Source of the DNA: a virus
DNA: 50,945 nt
Direction: 5' to 3' (one strand)
Virus record (IMG/VR): IMGVR_UViG_3300024182_000004
Span: 1-50,945 of that record
A program made the translations under genes and the position numbers. Shown piece by piece: positions 38,556 through 47,826 of the stretch (position 1 is the stretch's first letter; the number at the start of each line of letters is the position of its first letter). Under the pieces are notes generated by a model. It was given only the letters and a program-made list of their open reading frames with translations. It did not search any database and had not been told where the DNA came from.

Positions 38556-38596
38556 GACTCTGCCGCAGAGGAGAGCGCGGTTGTGGCGGCAGGGTC
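38556..38596 (+). promoter_or_regulatory. 5' leader hairpin at the predicted start of the fibre mRNA
   Basis: GAC-T-CTGCCGC (38556-38566) pairs with GCGGCAG-G-GTC (38586-38596), 10 bp with one mismatch. It would begin at the very 5' end of the mRNA and is followed by GGGAGG and ATG 38612. A 5'-terminal hairpin commonly stabilises phage late mRNA. Confidence 0.55.
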
Positions 38597-38611
38597 AAAG
38601 GGAGGAGCGGG

Positions 38612-39016
38612 ATGGCATTCACTTTCACGGGCACAGCGGCGGCCGGAACCTCGGCTGCAGCAGGAGCCATCGCCGGCGGGGTTACTCCCTGGTACCGCAT
38701 CTCCGAGCGCTCCGAGAAGAGTTCCTTCCACCTCACCGGAGTCTTCGTCGCCACCATCCAACCTGAATACTCGAACGCGGCCACCTTCGACAAAGGGAAC
38801 GACTTCGCTCCTGACGCCGCCACCTACTCTGCACCTACCCTCCGCGAGCTGCCCCTCGGAATCGCCGACTTCGTGAGATACCGCTGCACGGCGTTCACGA
38901 GTGGCACGCCGATGCTGAGCATGGCCAAGGCGCTCAATCCCTCGGGCGTTGCGGCCGTCATCCAAGAAGACACGAAGAAGACGCCGGCGCCGTCCAGCGT
39001 GGGGCCGAACAACTGA
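38612..39016 (+). CDS. Small structural protein of the fibre cluster
   Basis: 134 aa, with GGGAGGAG upstream. Ala/Gly/Thr-rich start (FTFTGTAAAGTSAAAGAIAGG), then beta-like sequence (FHLTGVFVATIQPEYSNAATFD). No signature. It may be a chaperone, adaptor or small appendage for the tailspike encoded next. The start of the next gene overlaps its stop (TGATG). Confidence 0.5.
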   Translation: MAFTFTGTAAAGTSAAAGAIAGGVTPWYRISERSEKSSFHLTGVFVATIQPEYSNAATFDKGNDFAPDAATYSAPTLRELPLGIADFVRYRCTAFTSGTPMLSMAKALNPSGVAAVIQEDTKKTPAPSSVGPNN

Positions 39017-40662
39017 TGACGGCCTCCGTGGGATCCCCGGCGCTCGAGGGCGCGACCAACCCTTTTGACGCGGCGTCCGGCAGTTCGTCTGTCGTCACCC
39101 CGTACGTCATGGCTCCCGCGCCGTCTGGCGGCGACGATCTCGCGGTCATCCAGGCGCTCATCACCGCCAACGCGCCGCTCGGTATCGTGACGATCCTCAC
39201 TGACTCCGAGTACCTGCTTTCCGGCGAGCTCTCCGTTCCAGCTACTGCCCACGGCGAGATCCTTCGCGGTACGCCAGGCAAGTATGACGTCGCCCAAGGG
39301 ACGCGCTTCAAGTTGACCGGTGCGGCGCGCTCTTGCCTCGCGACGACGAACTGCTACCGGGTGAAAATATCCGGAATCACCTTCAACGGGAACCGCCTCG
39401 GCGCGGCGGTCTTCCTGAACGGCTTCACCTGGGGCGCGTTCGAGGATTGCAACTTCATCAACGGCCTATTCGACGGCCTCCACCTCGGCCCGGACCCGAA
39501 CCTAAACGACACGAACACTTTCACGCGCTGTTTCTTTGTCGGCTGCGGCACTCTGCGCGCCACGGCTGGCGTCATCGCCGGGTACACGACGGGCGTGCGT
39601 ACGGTCATCGCCGGAACCTGTACGACCGTCGCGGGCAACGCCACCATCACTTTCGTCGGCGCCCCCGACCTGACCACGCTCGACATCCGCCGCGGCGAGA
39701 AGATGCGTGTCCACTTCACCGCACCGAACACGCCACAGGTCATTCAAATTGAGTCCGTCACCGCTAACACGATCACGGCGATGGTCAACGCCGACAACAA
39801 GCCGCAGGTCTCCGCTGCGGGTTTGGACTTCGCGATTGGCATTGGTGCCGGATATTTCGAGGAACGGGCGACGAACAACAACGTCAATCACTTTATCGAT
39901 TGCGTCTCGCGTGGCAATCCGGTCGGCCTTCATTTCGATGGACTGTACGGCCCCATAGTCGACGGCGGTCAGATCGACTTCAACAGCCTCATAGCAATCT
40001 CCGTGTCTGCCGCAGACAACAACACGGCATTTATTGGAGCACAGTTCAACCACGTTTACACGGAGGCGAACACTGCTGGGCAGTACTTCCTCGGCCAATC
40101 TCAGGACATAGTCATCACTGCTCCGAACGGTGACGCCACTCCACTCTTCGCCAATCCGGCCCTCAACGTTTCGGACTGCACGATCATCCGCAAGGGCCGC
40201 GTCGAAACGATGAAGTTCGGGGCGGATCAGTCGCTCGTCATTCAGGTCACGCGCACGGGCGGCGTTCTTCAGCACCGTATGATCTCCGACCTCATCAACC
40301 AAAGCGGCTCGGCTGAGGCGGATAAGATCAACGGCGCGAGCAACGCCTACGCGAATACGCCGACGCTCGATCCTGGCAACGTCGCGTTTGTGAGCGGAGC
40401 CGGGATCTACGGCTTTGCGCTGGTGTTGGACACAGGTCCGCAAGGGGCCGTTCCCTTCGGTGCGGCTCCGGCATTCGAGGCGAATACCACCGGCGTTGCC
40501 GTACGCGCCTCCATCTCCGTGACGGAAGTCAACATCAACGGTGTGACGCAGAAGCGGACGACGCTGCGACTGATCGATGCTGCCGGAGCCGAGGCGGATT
40601 GGGCGGCGACAGTCGGCAACGGTACGACGCTGGCGGTTCGCGTCGACATGAGAATCAGGTAA
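39016..40662 (+). CDS. Beta-helix tailspike-like protein
   Basis: 548 aa. GGDDLAVIQALITANAP...ILTDSEYLLSGELSVPATA followed by LRGT, then CYRVKISGITFNGNR, FEDCNFINGLFDGLHLG, NTFTRCFFVGCGT and INHFIDCVSRGNPVGLHFDG are successive rungs of a right-handed pectate-lyase-like beta-helix, the fold of tailspikes. Residues ~195-275 are the beta module shared with three other virion genes. C-terminal ~130 residues form a separate beta domain. It probably binds and may cleave host surface glycans. Confidence 0.75.
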   Translation: MTASVGSPALEGATNPFDAASGSSSVVTPYVMAPAPSGGDDLAVIQALITANAPLGIVTILTDSEYLLSGELSVPATAHGEILRGTPGKYDVAQGTRFKLTGAARSCLATTNCYRVKISGITFNGNRLGAAVFLNGFTWGAFEDCNFINGLFDGLHLGPDPNLNDTNTFTRCFFVGCGTLRATAGVIAGYTTGVRTVIAGTCTTVAGNATITFVGAPDLTTLDIRRGEKMRVHFTAPNTPQVIQIESVTANTITAMVNADNKPQVSAAGLDFAIGIGAGYFEERATNNNVNHFIDCVSRGNPVGLHFDGLYGPIVDGGQIDFNSLIAISVSAADNNTAFIGAQFNHVYTEANTAGQYFLGQSQDIVITAPNGDATPLFANPALNVSDCTIIRKGRVETMKFGADQSLVIQVTRTGGVLQHRMISDLINQSGSAEADKINGASNAYANTPTLDPGNVAFVSGAGIYGFALVLDTGPQGAVPFGAAPAFEANTTGVAVRASISVTEVNINGVTQKRTTLRLIDAAGAEADWAATVGNGTTLAVRVDMRIR

Positions 40663-40673
40663 GGAGGCAAACG

Positions 40674-41135
40674 ATGTCGCAACGGGTTCAGAAGGCTGGC
40701 TGGCGTAGCAGAGGGTGGATGTCGTTCACGATCGCGAACAACGCGCATCTACTGCTCGGCGGCCCGAGCGCGACCGTGCCGACGAAGGCCAAGAGCGCGA
40801 ACAAGGATGAGACAGACCCGGCGTGCTTTCTGGTGAACGGAATCCCGCAGAACGCCGACAAGTCGCGCTTCGCCGAAATCGGCTCGCAAGGGTTCACCGA
40901 GACGAATGGCCACGCGATCAAGCACGCCCTCATCGACATCATCAGCTCGGGGGCGACGATCACGCCGGCGGCGCGAACGATGACCGACACCTCGGCTCCG
41001 GACTCGACGCACGGTCAGTACGTCACAACCCCCGACACGCTCATTATCGAAGACGCGCGAGATGACATTTTCCGTTTCGACCTTATCAACGTCTCGGGCG
41101 GGAACATGGTCGTGGAAGTGAGGCCGTTCGAATGA
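40674..41135 (+). CDS. Small tail/fibre-associated protein
   Basis: 153 aa; AAGGAGG 7 nt before ATG 40674. RGWMSFTIANNAHLLLGGPSAT...NGIPQNADKSRFAEIGSQGF has an alternating beta pattern, with GQYVTTPDTLIIEDARDDIFRFDLINVSGGNMVVEVRPFE as a C-terminal strand-rich domain. No named family. Encoded between tailspike and the signal-peptide fibre protein, so probably an appendage or attachment component. Confidence 0.5.
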   Translation: MSQRVQKAGWRSRGWMSFTIANNAHLLLGGPSATVPTKAKSANKDETDPACFLVNGIPQNADKSRFAEIGSQGFTETNGHAIKHALIDIISSGATITPAARTMTDTSAPDSTHGQYVTTPDTLIIEDARDDIFRFDLINVSGGNMVVEVRPFE

Positions 41136-42475
41136 GACGGCTCCTGCTGGTCGCGATCTTCTTGTCGGCCGCATCGGCATCAGCGCAGCCGCGCCCGCCC
41201 CTTACGCTACAGCAAGCTATCTCGCTCTTCGTACTGCGCGCGGGCGGGAGCACGATCGGCGGAACGACGACCGTCAACAACTTGACCATCAATGGCACCT
41301 GCATTGGTTGTACGACTGGAGCCGTTCTCGCCACGCGCACGATCTCTACGACGTCTCCTCTCGGCGGCGGTGGCGATCTTTCCGCTGATCGCACGCTGAC
41401 CTGCACGACCTGCGCGACCTCCAGCAACAACCTTTCATTTTTCTCGGCCACATCATCCGCGCAACTCGCGACGCTTTTGAACGACGAAACAGGCTTCAGC
41501 TCGGGCGCACTCGCCGTGTTCAGTAAATCTCCGGTGATCGAGACCCCGACGATCGCCTCTTTCACGAACGCGACACACAATCATCAGAACGCGGCTGGCG
41601 GCGGAACGCTCGGCGATGCGGCGATCACGTTCACGGCTCCCGCACTTGGCGCTCCGACCGCAACGACAGTTCAGACTTCCGGCAACGTCGGTGTCGGTGC
41701 GGCGCCGTCCGCGGTGGCTGGGGAAATGTTGGTTGCTACGGACAACTTCAACGGCGCGACCATCATCCGCGCCTCGAACCCCGATGCAACGGATACTGGC
41801 TCGCTTGCGGCCCTCGAAGTTCTGGGCGGGGCAACAGTGCTTGGGAGGCTGCAAGCACACCAGGCCGGACGTACAGCTACCCGTCTTGGGGTAACACTTG
41901 CGAACTATGTCGAACTTTTTCAATCGACGGGAAATGGTTTGCTCATCGATACCACCGGCGCCAATCCTGTCATTGTAGGAACTGGCGGCTTACGCGCCAT
42001 AACGATCAGCGGCTCAACACAGGCCGTCTCTCTTCGCGGCTCTCAAACGAACGACAGCGCGACGGCCGGGGACGTCGGGGAGTTGATTTCAGGAACGGTC
42101 GCTGCGAACACAACGTCGCTCTCGACCAACACTACCGCGAACGTCGGAACCAACACGAACATCACCCTGACCGCCGGAGATTGGGACTGCGATGGCGTCG
42201 TCAATTTCACCTTCGGAGCAACGACTTCGATCACGAACCTGACGGGCGGCGTCAGCACGACCACCGCAACGCTTCCGGCCCAGGACTCCTACTTCGACTA
42301 CGAGACGAGTGCAATCGTGCCGACCGGCTCTGCTGTGGCGACGTGGGTTGTGCCGACCGTAAATATCAAGGTCGCGAACGCCACTACCACACCAGTCTTT
42401 CTAGTTTCGCAGGCGACCTTCACTGTTTCTACAATCAAGGTTGGCGGCACGATTCGCTGCCGGAGGATGAGGTAG
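41132..42475 (+). CDS. Fibre-like protein with Sec signal peptide
   Basis: 447 aa. MRRLLLVAIFLSAASASAQ is a good Sec signal peptide, unusual for a tail gene. The rest is Thr/Gly/Asn-rich with fibre-type elements (STSPLGGGGDLSADRTLTC; TFTAPALGAPTATTVQTSGNVGVG; TTSLTNLT... TLTAGDWDCDGVVNF), the last matching phage tail-fibre C-terminal domains. So the body is fibre-like but the start predicts export. It may be secreted or attached to the envelope as a decoy, or be a normal fibre with a cryptic signal-like start. Confidence 0.65.
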   Translation: MRRLLLVAIFLSAASASAQPRPPLTLQQAISLFVLRAGGSTIGGTTTVNNLTINGTCIGCTTGAVLATRTISTTSPLGGGGDLSADRTLTCTTCATSSNNLSFFSATSSAQLATLLNDETGFSSGALAVFSKSPVIETPTIASFTNATHNHQNAAGGGTLGDAAITFTAPALGAPTATTVQTSGNVGVGAAPSAVAGEMLVATDNFNGATIIRASNPDATDTGSLAALEVLGGATVLGRLQAHQAGRTATRLGVTLANYVELFQSTGNGLLIDTTGANPVIVGTGGLRAITISGSTQAVSLRGSQTNDSATAGDVGELISGTVAANTTSLSTNTTANVGTNTNITLTAGDWDCDGVVNFTFGATTSITNLTGGVSTTTATLPAQDSYFDYETSAIVPTGSAVATWVVPTVNIKVANATTTPVFLVSQATFTVSTIKVGGTIRCRRMR

Positions 42476-42479
42476 AACA

Positions 42480-43118
42480 ATGCCGCGCAAAAAAACCGTC
42501 GATCCCCGGCTCACGAAAGCTCTCGCCACCATCGAGGCGCAGAAGAACGCCAGCGCGGCGCAGCAGGCCGAGCTCGAACAGCTCCGCGGGATGGTGACCG
42601 CCGCCAAGCCGGGACGCCCCTTCCGCGCTCGCACCCTCTTTCATGGGCCGCTCGACGTGAAGCTCAAGGGCGTCGACGTCGCCGAGGATGAGGTCTGGAT
42701 TGAGCAACGGGGCGAGATGCTGATGATCTTGGTCGGCAATGCCGCGCAAGCGGCCAAGTTCGGAATCAGGCGGACGATGGTTCAGCAGGAGACGCCTGAA
42801 GTCGTCCAGCAACTAGCCGCTCAGCCGCTGTTGCCGCCGCGCCCGCAAGTCGACCTGCAGGAGTTGGAATTGAAGCGCGTCGGCCTCGGCTCCCTCGACG
42901 CCGCCTCCCCTTTCGGCCCGCAGCTCGCCAACGTCTTCACCGATGACGGCCAGCCGGTAGTGAACGCCGCCGTAGCGCCGCAGGGTGATCCGCGCCGACC
43001 CGGGGGATGGCAGGACCGCACCGAGGCCGCTGTGATCGCGCGGGAGGCATACGGAGGCTACAACGGTTCCGGGCCGCGGCCGGCCGGATGGGTCGACCCG
43101 GATTCGCAGCCGAGCTGA
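42480..43118 (+). CDS. Hypothetical protein before the terminase (small-subunit candidate)
   Basis: 212 aa. A helical N-terminus (DPRLTKALATIEAQKNASAAQQAELEQLRGMVTA), a central beta part (FHGPLDVKLKGVDVAEDEVWIEQRGEM) and a Pro/Gly-rich C-terminus. There is no helix-turn-helix as in typical small terminases. The location immediately before the large terminase would suit the small subunit, but sequence gives no support beyond that. Overlaps the terminase start by one base (TGATG). Confidence 0.5.
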   Translation: MPRKKTVDPRLTKALATIEAQKNASAAQQAELEQLRGMVTAAKPGRPFRARTLFHGPLDVKLKGVDVAEDEVWIEQRGEMLMILVGNAAQAAKFGIRRTMVQQETPEVVQQLAAQPLLPPRPQVDLQELELKRVGLGSLDAASPFGPQLANVFTDDGQPVVNAAVAPQGDPRRPGGWQDRTEAAVIAREAYGGYNGSGPRPAGWVDPDSQPS

Positions 43119-45274
43119 TGTCGGCAATCGAGCAGGAAGTCCAGCGCAAGATCATCTTCAAAGAGGACCGTCTCATCGTCCTTGACGGGTCGATCATCTG
43201 CCCGAGTCGCGCGGCGTGCGATCGCAAGGCCTACGAGCGCCAGGAGGTCTACATTCGGCGCCACTGCCGCGAACACCAGCTCGGGGAGTTCGAGGATCTC
43301 GAAGACGCCGAGCGCAACCTCTTCCTCAATTGCTTCTACTTCGCGCACAAGTACGGCACCGGCAATCTATCGATCGGGCCGGATCCATTCTGGGAACACC
43401 ACGTCTTCATGGCCGATTGGAGTTTCCACCCGAACGACCTCGAGCAAGGCTTCGTTCGCGAGAAGCGGCGCTATCGGATGCCTGACTACGACGGCATGCA
43501 CGTCGGACGCATCGAGAAGCGCTTCAAGAAGGTGCAGAAGCCCCGCGGTACGCAGAAGTCGTCCGTCGGCCGCGCGTACGTAACCTGGCGCCTCTTGCGC
43601 TCCTTCTACGTCGAGAACAACCCCTACTTCCGCGTGCTGGTGATCTCGGCGACCTCGAAGCTCGGGCGTACGCAGTGGTTCGGGCCGCTCAAAAAGCTCT
43701 GGTCGATCAATAAGCACCTGATTCGCCTCTTCGGCGCGTGGGAGTTCACTTGTGACCACTGCGGCGACGTCCAAGACGTTCCGCGCAAGCTCGTTGTGAA
43801 CGTCGACCGCTGCCCGCGCTGCAACGAGGTTCTCGGCCGCCGCGTGCGGATGCGCAACGTCGGGCTCGTGACGAAGGGATCATTCGGGAAAGACAGCATT
43901 CAGATGCGGTGGACCGTTCACCCCGAGGATGACTTCTCCGGCATGGCGGTCGAGAATTTTCAGTTCGGCGGCGTCGACACCGAGCTCACCGGCCAGCGCT
44001 TCGATCTGGTCATGGCTGATGATCTGTCGACCTCGAAGAACTCCTACTCGTTCGATCTGCGCGAGGGCGTCAAGGACACATTCGCGGAAGTCACCCGGCA
44101 GCTCGACGACGGGCAGATGATCCTCTCCTGCACGCCGTACCACCTCGACGACCTGGCCAACGACATCGAGCGCAAGGAAGGCCCGTACTACGAGCAGTTC
44201 CACATCATGCGCCGCGCTGCGGCCTGGCTCGACGACAAGGGCGAGACGCAATACTACTGGCCGGTAAGCGCCGAGGGCGTCGAGAAGCTCTCCGAGCGAA
44301 AGTTGGCCGCCAAGAAGGCGATGACGGCCGATCGCAACTTCTCCTCGCAGTACATGGATCAGCCGGAAGACCCGACGCTCTCCAGCTTCAAGAGCGATTG
44401 GTTCGAGTTCGTCGAGCAGTCGGAAGTGCCGGCGCCGGTGCTCTGGGGGTACGGAGAGGATTACACCGAAGAGCAACTCAAGCGAATCAACGAGGAGCAC
44501 GTCGTCGTCGACTCGTTCCTCTACGTCGACCCGGCCGGCCACGACCTGCAGAAGAAGCGCAATGATGACACCGCGCTCTTCGGCGGGAAGGTCTATCTCG
44601 GCATCGTCTACGTGATGGTCTTGGACTCGTTCAAGGGACCGGACTCGAAAGAGAAGGAGCGCATCTTCAACGCCGCGACACTCCTGCGCCCGCGGATCAT
44701 CCGCTACTTCCGCAAGAACAACGACCGCGAGGGCGCGCTCGTCAACGGCTTCGCGAACTTCTGTAACGAGAAGTCGAGAGAGTTAACGGTCTCCCAGGCG
44801 AAGCCGGTGAACGTCTACCTGCCGATGTACTTCCAGCCCGAGTCGACGATCGTGTCCAAGCGCGACAAGATCGAGAAGACCGAGCCGCTCTGGCGCAACC
44901 GTCGGGTGAAGATCGTCCGCTGCGCCGGCGTGACCGAGGCCGAGCGCGTGAAGTGTCGCGAACAGTACGTCGGGCTCGGCATCACCACCCACGACGATTA
45001 CCCCGACGCCGGAAGCGCGCTACAGGAAGACGTCGGGATCCCGACGATGTCGGTGGTCACCGCGGCCGCGCAGAGCGCCAGCACCTCGAGGGTGAACGAG
45101 AAGGGCAATATCGAGATCCCGATCGGCGACCTTCTGCGCGAGATGCGAAAGCGCCACGCCGCGCCGGAGCGACGGGATAAGTGGGCCTCCGGGGTCGCCG
45201 ATCAGGAGACCTCGAAGGCGGATGTCGTAAACTCTGACATTCCCGAGCCAGAGGACTGGAGGGCTGCAAGGTGA
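43118..45274 (+). CDS. terL: Terminase large subunit with inserted zinc ribbon
   Basis: 718 aa from ATG 43118. ATPase part: VLVISATSKLGRTQ (degenerate Walker A, about 179-193), FDLVMADDLST (Walker B, ~296-306), MILSCTPYH (coupling motif, ~341). Nuclease part: LYVDPAGHD (~467-475) and DDTALFGG supply acidic residues. Residues ~211-240 carry CDHCGD...CPRCNEV, a zinc ribbon placed inside the ATPase fold, unusual for terminases. It packages DNA into proheads using the portal. Large size for the family is consistent with the insertion. Confidence 0.85.
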   Translation: MSAIEQEVQRKIIFKEDRLIVLDGSIICPSRAACDRKAYERQEVYIRRHCREHQLGEFEDLEDAERNLFLNCFYFAHKYGTGNLSIGPDPFWEHHVFMADWSFHPNDLEQGFVREKRRYRMPDYDGMHVGRIEKRFKKVQKPRGTQKSSVGRAYVTWRLLRSFYVENNPYFRVLVISATSKLGRTQWFGPLKKLWSINKHLIRLFGAWEFTCDHCGDVQDVPRKLVVNVDRCPRCNEVLGRRVRMRNVGLVTKGSFGKDSIQMRWTVHPEDDFSGMAVENFQFGGVDTELTGQRFDLVMADDLSTSKNSYSFDLREGVKDTFAEVTRQLDDGQMILSCTPYHLDDLANDIERKEGPYYEQFHIMRRAAAWLDDKGETQYYWPVSAEGVEKLSERKLAAKKAMTADRNFSSQYMDQPEDPTLSSFKSDWFEFVEQSEVPAPVLWGYGEDYTEEQLKRINEEHVVVDSFLYVDPAGHDLQKKRNDDTALFGGKVYLGIVYVMVLDSFKGPDSKEKERIFNAATLLRPRIIRYFRKNNDREGALVNGFANFCNEKSRELTVSQAKPVNVYLPMYFQPESTIVSKRDKIEKTEPLWRNRRVKIVRCAGVTEAERVKCREQYVGLGITTHDDYPDAGSALQEDVGIPTMSVVTAAAQSASTSRVNEKGNIEIPIGDLLREMRKRHAAPERRDKWASGVADQETSKADVVNSDIPEPEDWRAAR

Positions 45275-47478
45275 TCGAAGACGTCAAACAAGCGGCTCTC
45301 TACACGTGGGTAGGCGACTTCGTAACCCCTATCGGTAGGAAGTGGCGCCCGCGCATCGAGGCGGCTGAGGACTACCACAACGAGAACTCTGCCGACTGGC
45401 CGTACCTCCGCGACCTGTTCGTCAACATGCAGGCCAGGAAGGCGGCAACGTGGTCGCCGACGGTGGCGATGGCCTACTCGATCATCACCGCCGCGGCCTC
45501 TGATACCTACTTCAACAACCCCGAGAGCTGGATTCAGGCGAAGAGCGGCGACCCCGACGGCGACATTTCGAGGGCCTTCCGAGACATCGCCAACACAGCG
45601 CACCGCGACGCAGACACCGAAGGGATCATGCGTAAATGCTTGATCTGCGACGGGTTTGCGGGTTTCGGGGTTCATTGGGCCTACTTCGAGCAGGTGGAGG
45701 AAACGCCGACACCTGCTTTACAGCCTTCATTGGATGTAAAGCAAGAGTCTCAAAACGACGAAATCGGTCAAGTTAATGCGACGCAGGATGAGACAGAGCC
45801 GCCGGGCCAGCCGCCAGCCGCCGACGAAGCGGAACCCCCGATGCAGGTCGCAGCGCCCCCTCCTAACGTCATTGCACAGAAGGTTTGCGGCGACTTCTGC
45901 GAGCCGTGGGACTGGCGCTGTGACCCCGATGGCCGCGACTGGAAGCTGACCGATCACAAATACATCATCCGCAAGTACCGCAAGACGATCGCCGAGCTGA
46001 TCGCGATGCCCTTCGCCAGCGAGAACGGCAAGGCCATGCTCTACACCTGGGGCAAGAGCCGGCGGCAGTCGAAGGAGCACTACTCGGACTCGAAGTGGGG
46101 ATCGGACTCCTCCTCGATCGACAACGACATCGGCTACATGCCGGTTGACATGTGGGAAATCTGGGACCGCGTCTCGAAGATGACCATCCACATCCCCGTC
46201 GGCGCCGACTTCGACCTCGGCTCGCTCCCGTGGCCGCGGGCGTGGAGGTACGCGAACACCTTCCCGGCGACCTTCGTTGCGTTCAATTGGGAGCCAGGCG
46301 ACAAGGCTCGGAAGCGCGGCTTCTATCCGATCCCCCTCCTCCGGCTCATCCGCGACCAACTGGAGAACATCAACGACCTCGAAGCGCTCTACATGGAGGC
46401 GGCGACGGCGTCCGTCATCAAATACCTGACGGTCAAAGGCCTACTCGACGATCCCGAGATCACGAACCTGACGAACAATCAGAGCCGGATCGTGGTGTCG
46501 ATCGACATCATGAAGATCAAACAGTTCTTCCCGACCGCCGTCAACAACATCGGCGACATCGACCTCAAGCGCGTCTTCCATCAGCTCGAAGCGAACGACA
46601 AAGGGGCGTCGTTCGAATACGAGAAGGCGATCGAGCACGAGCTCCGGCAGATCGGGCGCATTGTCAGTTCCGGGCCACAGGACCGATACGGGCTCCCCGA
46701 GGCGCGCTCGGCAACGGAATCGGCCGGCCTCATCGACGCGATGAATAAGCGCGGACGCTCAAAGAGCGAGCTGGCCGCGAACATGTACGACCAGATCACC
46801 GAGAAATTCTTTCTCATCTTCAAGACGATGCAGACGCTCCCGATCGAATACCGCGCCTCGACGCCGGACTTCTCGGAAGGCGTCTGGCGGCAGTGGACAG
46901 ACCTGGCTTCGGTGCGGACGCTCAGCCTCGCATTCGACCACAGGACCGGAACCTCGACGGCGCGTGACCCGCAGGCTGAGACCGCGGCGCGGAACGCTTT
47001 CGGGCAGATGGTGCTCCCGATCTACGCGCAGGCCCAGCAGTTCGACAAGGTCGACGAGATCGTGAAGTGGATGGCTGAACCTCAGAACTTCAGAAACCTC
47101 AACATCTTCCAGTCGCAGTCAAAACAGATCGCGATGCAGCTCGCTTACATGACGGCGCTTCTGAAGGTGAACCCGATGCTGGCGGCCGACCCGGACTTCG
47201 CGGACAAGAAGGCGGATCTTGCCTCGCAGCTCGCGCTCTCGCTTCTCTCGCCGACGGACCAGCAGGCAGTGGCTCAGCAGGTCAATAAGGCCGTGGAGTC
47301 TGGCGAGGCGATGCAGGGCGGCGGTGGACAAGGGGGCGGCGGACAGCAGCGAGGTCAAGGCCCGTCTCCCGGCTCGCTCCCGACGCAAGATACTCCCGGC
47401 CAGGCGGCGTTCGGCGCGTCGCAGGCTGGAGGCGGCGGAGTGCCATCGGCGGCGGCGGGGATGACAGGCGGCCGGTAA
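45271..47478 (+). CDS. Portal protein
   Basis: 735 aa from GTG 45271, overlapping the terminase stop (GTGA). It follows the terminase and precedes the scaffold and capsid. Portal features: conserved-like helical 'stem' (YMPVDMWEIWDRVSKMTIHI...EPGDKARKRGFYPIPLLRLIRDQLENINDLEALYM) and an insertion with a Pro/Glu-rich linker (~155-200). The C-terminal Gly/Gln-rich tail (GQGGGGQQRGQG) is disordered. The protein is longer than average, as in podovirus P22-type portals. Confidence 0.75.
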   Translation: MIEDVKQAALYTWVGDFVTPIGRKWRPRIEAAEDYHNENSADWPYLRDLFVNMQARKAATWSPTVAMAYSIITAAASDTYFNNPESWIQAKSGDPDGDISRAFRDIANTAHRDADTEGIMRKCLICDGFAGFGVHWAYFEQVEETPTPALQPSLDVKQESQNDEIGQVNATQDETEPPGQPPAADEAEPPMQVAAPPPNVIAQKVCGDFCEPWDWRCDPDGRDWKLTDHKYIIRKYRKTIAELIAMPFASENGKAMLYTWGKSRRQSKEHYSDSKWGSDSSSIDNDIGYMPVDMWEIWDRVSKMTIHIPVGADFDLGSLPWPRAWRYANTFPATFVAFNWEPGDKARKRGFYPIPLLRLIRDQLENINDLEALYMEAATASVIKYLTVKGLLDDPEITNLTNNQSRIVVSIDIMKIKQFFPTAVNNIGDIDLKRVFHQLEANDKGASFEYEKAIEHELRQIGRIVSSGPQDRYGLPEARSATESAGLIDAMNKRGRSKSELAANMYDQITEKFFLIFKTMQTLPIEYRASTPDFSEGVWRQWTDLASVRTLSLAFDHRTGTSTARDPQAETAARNAFGQMVLPIYAQAQQFDKVDEIVKWMAEPQNFRNLNIFQSQSKQIAMQLAYMTALLKVNPMLAADPDFADKKADLASQLALSLLSPTDQQAVAQQVNKAVESGEAMQGGGGQGGGGQQRGQGPSPGSLPTQDTPGQAAFGASQAGGGGVPSAAAGMTGGR

Positions 47479-47496
47479 GAGGTTACAATCCGCGCC
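47461..47496 (+). promoter_or_regulatory. Leaderless-type promoter ATGACA-17-TACAAT
   Basis: ATGACA (47461-47466), 17 bp and TACAAT (47484-47489) with 7 nt to ATG 47497. The -35 lies inside the end of the portal gene. No ribosome site. Confidence 0.75.
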
Positions 47497-47826
47497 ATGT
47501 TGATTCTCGTGTTGGTTCTTTTGATATTCAATTTGGCCTTGACCGCATTCTGCCTTAACCGGATCGACAAGCATACCGACGAGCACCACGCCGAGCAGTC
47601 CGCTCATTACGCCGTCGTCATTTCGCTCCAGAATTTGCTCGTGTCTTTGAGTGAATACGTCAGAGAGCTGAGCGGCACGGAAACTCGCTCACTGGAAGAG
47701 ATGAAGTGGCTTCTCCGCGAAATCCGCAAGGACAAGGATTGCGCATCCGAAGTCCTTCATTCGATCAAGGGGCTGCGAACGGACATCACGAACTGGCGCA
47801 GCGCCGAAGACGAGGAAGCGCCATGA
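47497..47826 (+). CDS. Membrane-anchored coiled-coil protein, putative leaderless moron
   Basis: 109 aa. A membrane segment at residues 2-19 (LILVLVLLIFNLALTAF) is followed by a charged helical region (HTDEHHAEQSAHYAVVISLQNLL...SLEEMKWLLREIRKDKD). It has no ribosome site. It lies between portal and scaffold genes, an atypical place for a membrane protein, which supports an added moron gene. It might act at the envelope, for example in exclusion. Confidence 0.65.
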   Translation: MLILVLVLLIFNLALTAFCLNRIDKHTDEHHAEQSAHYAVVISLQNLLVSLSEYVRELSGTETRSLEEMKWLLREIRKDKDCASEVLHSIKGLRTDITNWRSAEDEEAP

